A DNA stretch of 9,130 bases, from NCBI GenBank assembly GCA_964347545.1, contig CAYFZZ010000247.1, forward strand, positions 1-9,130. Direction: 5' to 3'. Below the pieces are notes generated by a model that made no database searches, was not told the origin of the DNA, and saw only the letters and a program-made list of their open reading frames with translations. The translations under genes were made by a program, and so were the position numbers. Positions within the stretch are counted from its first letter, which is position 1. Each line of letters starts with the position of its first letter. Source of the stretch: CS4-C045 sp964347545 (GTDB lineage Bacteria; Planctomycetota; Planctomycetia; Pirellulales; UBA7805). This document shows, piece by piece, positions 6,225-9,130 of the stretch.

Positions 6225-7001
6225 TTAAGATACGTGCAAATTCACAGGTCCACAACCCTCACCCAGCTGGGGGCTGGTCCGGATCGCCTCGGTAACAAAC
6301 TGTTTGGCGCGCCGCACGGCCTCCAGCAGCGGCAGGCCGCGGGCCAAGAGGGCGGTGATGGCGGCCGAGTACACACAGCCGGTGCCGTGCGTATGCCGCG
6401 AGTCCACTCGGGGGCTTTCCAGGTGATGCATTTGGCCCTCGGCCCACAGCACATCGATCGCCGGACCTGTGAGGTGTCCGCCTTTGATTAGGACATTGGC
6501 GACCCCCAGCGTGGCGATGGCTCGAGCCGCCTGTTCCATGCCGGCCAGGTCGTGGACCTCCCGCTCTGCCAGCACCTGGGCTTCTGCCAGGTTGGGGGTC
6601 ACCAGAAACGCCACCGGCAACAGCCGCTGTCGCAACACCGCCACGGCATCGTCATCGATGAGTCGAGCCCCATGTTTGCTGATCATCACCGGATCGACGA
6701 TTAGGGGAAAAGAGAAGTCACTGGCCCGGCTGGCGATCGCGGCGATGACCGCGGCGCTGCCCAGGGCGCCCGTCTTTGCCGCCGCCGGGGGAAAATCGGC
6801 CAGCACGCTGGCCAGTTGAGCGATCACGAAATCGGGTTCCAACACCTGCACCGCGCGGACCGAGGTTGTGTTTTGCACGGTCAGCAACGTCACGATGCTG
6901 GTGCCGTAGACCTGATGCTGATGAAATGTCTTCAGGTCGGCCTGCAGCCCAGCGCCGCCGGAGGGGTCCGAACCGGCGATCGTCATGGCGATAGGGATCA
7001 T
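6225..7001 (-). CDS. thiD: Hydroxymethylpyrimidine/phosphomethylpyrimidine kinase, 258 aa
   Basis: ThiD phosphorylates 4-amino-5-hydroxymethyl-2-methylpyrimidine (HMP) and then HMP-phosphate with ATP, giving the pyrimidine pyrophosphate that ThiE joins to the thiazole in cytoplasmic thiamine synthesis. Length and motifs are those of the ribokinase-like family: AGSDPSGGAGLQADLKTF (9-26), and Gln43 in TVQN at the place of the HMP-contacting Gln of Salmonella ThiD. Further motifs are VDPVM (102-106), TPNLAEA (135-141), KGGH (173-176) and HGTGC (205-209), with the GTGC anion hole and Cys209. No ThiE fusion is present. The start at 7001 gives MIPIAMTIAGSD, the usual N-terminus. No spaced ribosome-binding site exists, and a TATACT box ends 7 bases before the ATG, suggesting a leaderless transcript. 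It is followed by a GYD gene in the same direction. No thiamine-pyrophosphate riboswitch is visible upstream. Confidence 0.96.
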   Translation of the reverse strand: MIPIAMTIAGSDPSGGAGLQADLKTFHQHQVYGTSIVTLLTVQNTTSVRAVQVLEPDFVIAQLASVLADFPPAAAKTGALGSAAVIAAIASRASDFSFPLIVDPVMISKHGARLIDDDAVAVLRQRLLPVAFLVTPNLAEAQVLAEREVHDLAGMEQAARAIATLGVANVLIKGGHLTGPAIDVLWAEGQMHHLESPRVDSRHTHGTGCVYSAAITALLARGLPLLEAVRRAKQFVTEAIRTSPQLGEGCGPVNLHVS

Positions 7002-7014
7002 GTCCTAAAGTATA
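7002..7014 (-). promoter_or_regulatory. Putative -10 box of a leaderless thiD transcript
   Basis: On the minus strand TATACT (7014-7009) matches five of six bases of TATAAT and ends seven bases before the thiD ATG. Transcription would therefore begin at or next to the start codon. No good -35 hexamer is seen 16-18 bases further upstream, so the box stands alone. Confidence 0.4.
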
Positions 7015-7078
7015 ACGCGCTGGCAATCCGGCGGCGCCTCGGCATCGTCCGTTTGGCGGCCGTCGGCAGCTGGTCGCC

Positions 7079-7134
7079 ACCCGCATCCCGCCACTCGCAT
7101 CCCGAAACCCGCATCCCGCCACCCGCATCCCGCA
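7079..7134. repeat. Heptad tandem array 1 (four 14-bp units, eight heptads)
   Basis: Four 14-bp units follow one another: ACCCGCATCCCGCC, ACTCGCATCCCGAA, ACCCGCATCCCGCC, ACCCGCATCCCGCA. Each unit is two degenerate heptads of the form WCCCGCV. The array lies about 80 bases upstream of the thiD start and has the same orientation as array 2. Confidence 0.85.
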
Positions 7135-7152
7135 ACCCCTTACCCGGCCCTG

Positions 7153-7169
7153 GCATCCCTTCGGGATGC
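7153..7169. repeat. Hairpin with heptad-derived arms
   Basis: GCATCCC-ttc-GGGATGC is a perfect 7-bp stem with a 3-base loop. The arm GCATCCC is the same heptad sequence found in both tandem arrays, here inverted on itself. The plus strand continues ATTTTGGGGG, but no gene in that direction would need a terminator here. Confidence 0.6.
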
Positions 7170-7190
7170 ATTTTGGGGGTATCCGCCTAT

Positions 7191-7218
7191 CCGGAGGTGG
7201 CGCTGCGCTTACCTCCGG
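7191..7218. repeat. Inverted repeat CCGGAGGT / ACCTCCGG
   Basis: A perfect 8-bp stem encloses the 12-base loop GGCGCTGCGCTT. It sits just upstream of the paired direct repeats, and has the look of a repetitive extragenic palindrome. Confidence 0.6.
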
Positions 7219-7225
7219 CTAATGG

Positions 7226-7280
7226 CTGCAACCGCTCCGCGGTTGGCTTGCGGAACCTACCTGCAACCGCTCCGCCGTTG
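7226..7280. repeat. Two 20-bp direct repeats spaced 35 bp
   Basis: CTGCAACCGCTCCGCGGTTG (7226-7245) recurs at 7261-7280 with one change (CCGTTG for CGGTTG at the end). The first copy can fold as CAACCG-ctccg-CGGTTG. In the second copy the change breaks one pair of this stem. Confidence 0.7.
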
Positions 7281-7301
7281 ATAAGTACGGGGATGCTTGT
7301 A

Positions 7302-7323
7302 GGACGGGCACTCTTGCCCGTCC
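7302..7323. repeat. Perfect hairpin GGACGGGCA-ctct-TGCCCGTCC
   Basis: A 9-bp perfect stem has a 4-base loop. The sequence context TGTAGGACGGGCACTCTTGC resembles a palindrome that I remember as dispersed in planctomycete genomes, but this was not checked. No T-run follows, so it is unlikely to be a terminator. Confidence 0.6.
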
Positions 7324-7411
7324 CCTGCATGACGAGACCCGCACCCCATCACCCCCAGCCTCTACCGGTCCTTCCTCCGCCAGGGAGTCAGGCACCTTTT
7401 TCGGGTGAGCG

Positions 7412-7429
7412 GTCCCGGCGCGCCGGGAC
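7412..7429. repeat. 18-bp perfect palindrome
   Basis: GTCCCGGCGCGCCGGGAC reads identically on both strands with no spacer. It shares its last base with the left arm of the adjacent inverted repeat. Confidence 0.85.
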
Positions 7430-7480
7430 TAGCCGCCGGTCTGTGTTGGTGACGGTGATTCCGGGGCCACCGGCGGCTAG
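7429..7480. repeat. 12-bp inverted repeat CTAGCCGCCGGT / ACCGGCGGCTAG
   Basis: The perfect arms at 7429-7440 and 7469-7480 flank a 28-base centre. Together with the abutting 18-bp palindrome they form a compact 69-bp structured element that could exit as a cruciform or a folded RNA. Confidence 0.8.
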
Positions 7481-7539
7481 CGCCTTGCCGCTCAGCAAAA
7501 CCAATGCAGCCGGCCAATTGAAGCGCGGGGCATGAGGTA

Positions 7540-7602
7540 TCGCGCAACCCGCATCCCGCCACCCGCATCCCGCATCGCGTATCGCGTATCCCGCCACCCG
7601 CA
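7540..7602. repeat. Heptad tandem array 2 (nine heptads)
   Basis: Consecutive heptads read TCGCGCA, ACCCGCA, TCCCGCC, ACCCGCA, TCCCGCA, TCGCGTA, TCGCGTA, TCCCGCC, ACCCGCA. The consensus and orientation match array 1, 400 bases away, with an added TCGCGTA variant pair. The array ends 12 bases before the putative -35 box of the next gene. Confidence 0.85.
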
Positions 7603-7614
7603 CCCCGGGGCTGG

Positions 7615-7642
7615 TTGCAACCCGGCGGGGCAGACCTAGAAT
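7615..7642 (+). promoter_or_regulatory. Putative sigma-70-type promoter
   Basis: TTGCAA (7615-7620) and TAGAAT (7637-7642) are separated by 16 bases and match TTGACA and TATAAT at four and five positions. The predicted start would give a leader of about 48 bases to the ATG at 7697. The -35 box lies within the 10-bp palindrome GGTTGCAACC (7613-7622). Confidence 0.45.
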
Positions 7643-7696
7643 GAGGGCGTGGTGTGGCGCAGCCCGGAAACCCGTTTGTGATCGGAGAAATCGCAC

Positions 7697-8530
7697 ATGA
7701 AAACCAACATTGTCCTGGCGTCGCTGATGGCTCTGTTCCTGATCTGCTCTGTTGACCGGCTGAGGGCCGAGGAGGAATCCTCCCTGGAAGCCCGGATGGC
7801 GGCTGTGGAAGATCAGCTGACCCGCATCGAGGCTCAGCTGGTCAAGCTCGACTTGATCGCTCGCGAAGTTGCCCAAGCGACTGGCGCTCCGCTGCCTGCG
7901 GCGCTGGCTGCCAGGGAGGGGCCGGCCGCGGCCGGTCCAGCCAGCCGTGACGAGGGCCCCCTCCCGCTGCCTGGCGACGATGACGCCGCCGCGCGCCCGG
8001 AGGCAAAAGACGCCGACGACCTGCTGTCGTTGTTTGACGAGCTGGACGGGCCGCGGGCCGAGGCCGCGGCCGCGGCGGTCCAGCCACCGGCGGCCGACCC
8101 GTTGGCTCAGCGAGTGGCGCGGATCGAGCAGATGGCCGACCGCATCGGCTCGCGGCTGAAGCTGCTGGACGAACTGGCCCAGCTGGTGGACAACCTGGGG
8201 CCCGCCACGGCGGCGGCAGGCGACCAGCCGCGGACGGCCGCCAAGCCGGCAGGGCCGGCGGCCGAGCCGGCGGGCGCTGCCGCGGCACCCGCTGCCGAGA
8301 GCTCGACCGCCGCGGGCCAGGGGACGCTGGTGATCAACAACTGGACCGGCGTGGTCCACTGGATCACCGTCAACGGGTCTCGCGTCCGGGTCGATCCCGG
8401 CCGCAACCGCATCGCCGCCGACTACGGGCCGTTGACCACGCAGGTGGGCGAGCGTGAGAGGGAGTGGGAGCTGAGCGACTGGCGGAACGTGGGCGGCAGT
8501 TACGAACTGGTGTTGGATCTCAAGCCGTAG
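7697..8530 (+). CDS. Exported protein with duplicated coiled-coil segment and C-terminal beta-rich domain, 277 aa
   Basis: The ATG at 7697 has GGAG nine bases upstream (7684-7687). A signal peptide covers residues 1-24 (MKTNIVLASL start, cut after RLRA). Residues 30-58 form a coiled coil. Residues 136-164 align to it without gaps, sharing 11 of 29 residues (L, R, A, E, RI, L, LD, A, V at the same places), an apparent internal duplication. Between and after the coils are Ala/Pro/Asp-rich linkers (62-133 and 168-207). The C-terminal 70 residues look folded: GTLVINNWTGVVHWITVNG (209-227), a PGRNRI turn, GPLTTQV (244-250), then WRNVGGSYELVLDL. They are probably beta strands of a small binding module. 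I do not recognise a named family and the function is unknown; location outside the cytoplasm is well supported. It converges on the prepilin-like gene. Confidence 0.82.
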   Translation: MKTNIVLASLMALFLICSVDRLRAEEESSLEARMAAVEDQLTRIEAQLVKLDLIAREVAQATGAPLPAALAAREGPAAAGPASRDEGPLPLPGDDDAAARPEAKDADDLLSLFDELDGPRAEAAAAAVQPPAADPLAQRVARIEQMADRIGSRLKLLDELAQLVDNLGPATAAAGDQPRTAAKPAGPAAEPAGAAAAPAAESSTAAGQGTLVINNWTGVVHWITVNGSRVRVDPGRNRIAADYGPLTTQVGEREREWELSDWRNVGGSYELVLDLKP

Positions 8531-8576
8531 GGCCGGCAGCAAGAATGCCGACGAGCAGGCTGCTGAAGCACACCCC

Positions 8577-9130
8577 TCAGAGCTTGACGCAAGTGCTCGG
8601 ATCCGCGTAGCGCAACTCCATTGCCGGAATCCAGTACTCTTTTTGATTTTCACAGTCGTTGGGGTCAATGTCGTCCGGGTCCAACCGCTGGACATCGCCG
8701 CCCTGTCGAAAGGCGTTGACTTTGTCGAAGTGCCGCGGGGCGACATCGCGGGGGTCGACTGTGTCATCCGGGTCGGGATCATTCCAGCAATCGGTCAAGT
8801 TATCGCCACAAGCGTTCGCCGTGGCCTGACGGAAGACGACCTCAGCCTGATTTTTCTTATAATCCAGAAACACGACCCGCTGTCCGTCACTCGCCGTCAT
8901 CCGCATGAACCTGGGATTGACGCCGTAGGAAACGCCTGTGGCGGGGTTGTCGCTGAATTGCGATGGGCACTGCCAGACTTCCGCTTCACCCTGGAGGGCA
9001 ACGGCCAGATCCGCCTGCAGATTGCCCGCCTGCAAGGGGGACGTCACCGGCCGGTTGCGCATCGTCTTTTGCAGAGCCAGGCCGATCTGGCGGATGTTGT
9101 TGGCACACTGCGTGGCACGAGCCTGTGCGC
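8577..9130 (-). CDS. DUF1559 / H-X9-DG prepilin-like protein (C-terminal 183 residues, 5' end outside window)
   Basis: The frame is open through the right edge (first full codon at 9128), so the N-terminal GFTLVE-type pilin signal lies outside the window. The visible start contains CANNIRQIGLAL, the C-x-NNL-K-QIGLAL signature that follows the pilin helix in the large planctomycete DUF1559 family. WQCPSQ follows, then SYGVN and VVFLDY. The C-terminal part has RHFDKVNAFRQGGDV, corresponding to the H-X9-DG motif, with Gly where the family normally has Asp. These proteins resemble type II secretion/type IV pseudopilins, are predicted to be processed by a prepilin peptidase and exported, and have no known specific function. 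The extra tail after the motif (DPDDIDPNDCENQKEYW) is acidic. An internal ATG at 9062 is not the true start. Confidence 0.9.
   Translation of the reverse strand, partial: AQARATQCANNIRQIGLALQKTMRNRPVTSPLQAGNLQADLAVALQGEAEVWQCPSQFSDNPATGVSYGVNPRFMRMTASDGQRVVFLDYKKNQAEVVFRQATANACGDNLTDCWNDPDPDDTVDPRDVAPRHFDKVNAFRQGGDVQRLDPDDIDPNDCENQKEYWIPAMELRYADPSTCVKL

Larger units (their letters stand above)
7135..7539. other. Noncoding block of palindromes and dispersed-repeat-like motifs
   Basis: No gene is supported in these 405 bases between the two heptad arrays. In order they hold a GCATCCC hairpin, a CCGGAGGT inverted repeat, a 20-bp direct repeat, a GGACGGGCA hairpin, a GTCAGGCACCTTTTT motif (7387-7401), an 18-bp palindrome and a 12-bp inverted repeat. 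The frames that cross it contain only repeat-derived Pro/Arg/Gly-rich peptides. The density of perfect symmetries suggests REP-like or MITE-like elements rather than promoter DNA. Confidence 0.65.

Noticed and set aside
7079..7602. CRISPR-like array
   Set aside because: The units are contiguous 7/14-bp tandem repeats with no unique spacers, and no cas genes are present.
7388..8782. 464-codon minus-strand open frame
   Set aside because: It is antisense to the exported coiled-coil gene and overlaps the prepilin gene. Its product is Arg/Gly/Pro-rich and includes heptad-array peptide repeats. The plus-strand gene has a signal peptide, ribosome-binding site and promoter.

Overview
This 9.1 kb, GC-rich window looks chromosomal and bacterial, most likely from a planctomycete (Pirellulales-like). 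The evidence is a secreted DUF1080 (concanavalin-like) protein, a DUF1559 / H-X9-DG prepilin-like protein, long Ala/Pro/Arg/Glu-rich low-complexity proteins, many orphan hypothetical genes in short or single-gene units, and noncoding DNA crowded with heptad tandem repeats and palindromes. The lineage is inferred from these family signatures, not from a marker gene.

Layout, left to right. Positions 2-82 hold a possible C-terminal stub of an upstream gene whose stop overlaps, as ATGA, the start of a conserved-looking hypothetical protein (79-822, +). Next is a small two-helix membrane protein with a HAMP-like tail (1048-1518, +). It converges on a mixed-charge, probably disordered Arg/Glu-rich protein (1579-2514, -). 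That gene is divergent from an exported DUF1080 protein (2711-3460, +). A purine-rich 7-bp repeat array (3473-3514) separates DUF1080 from a COG1915/TIGR00300-type protein (3566-4849, +), related to the ornithine-cyclodeaminase half of cyanobacterial ArgZ/AgrE. Two tandem hairpins plus a T-run (5052-5100) lie at its convergence with a small helical hypothetical (5075-5482, -).

After about 410 bp of palindrome-bearing noncoding DNA comes a co-directional minus-strand pair: thiD (6225-7001), the HMP/HMP-P kinase of thiamine synthesis, followed by a GYD-domain protein (5893-6177). Upstream of thiD is about 0.7 kb of noncoding DNA. It contains two same-orientation heptad arrays (7079-7134 and 7540-7602) bracketing several perfect palindromes and a 35-bp-spaced direct repeat. 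Then come an exported protein with two similar coiled-coil segments and a C-terminal beta-rich domain (7697-8530, +), and the C-terminal part of a DUF1559 prepilin-like gene that runs off the right edge (8577-9130, -).

The genes do not form one obvious pathway. Clear metabolic roles are limited to thiamine (thiD) and probably ornithine/arginine catabolism (the COG1915 protein). No defence system, phage, transposase, CRISPR, rRNA or tRNA was seen. The most unusual content is the composite repeat island at 7079-7602, the period-7 repeats in three places, and the internal motif duplications in two uncharacterised proteins.
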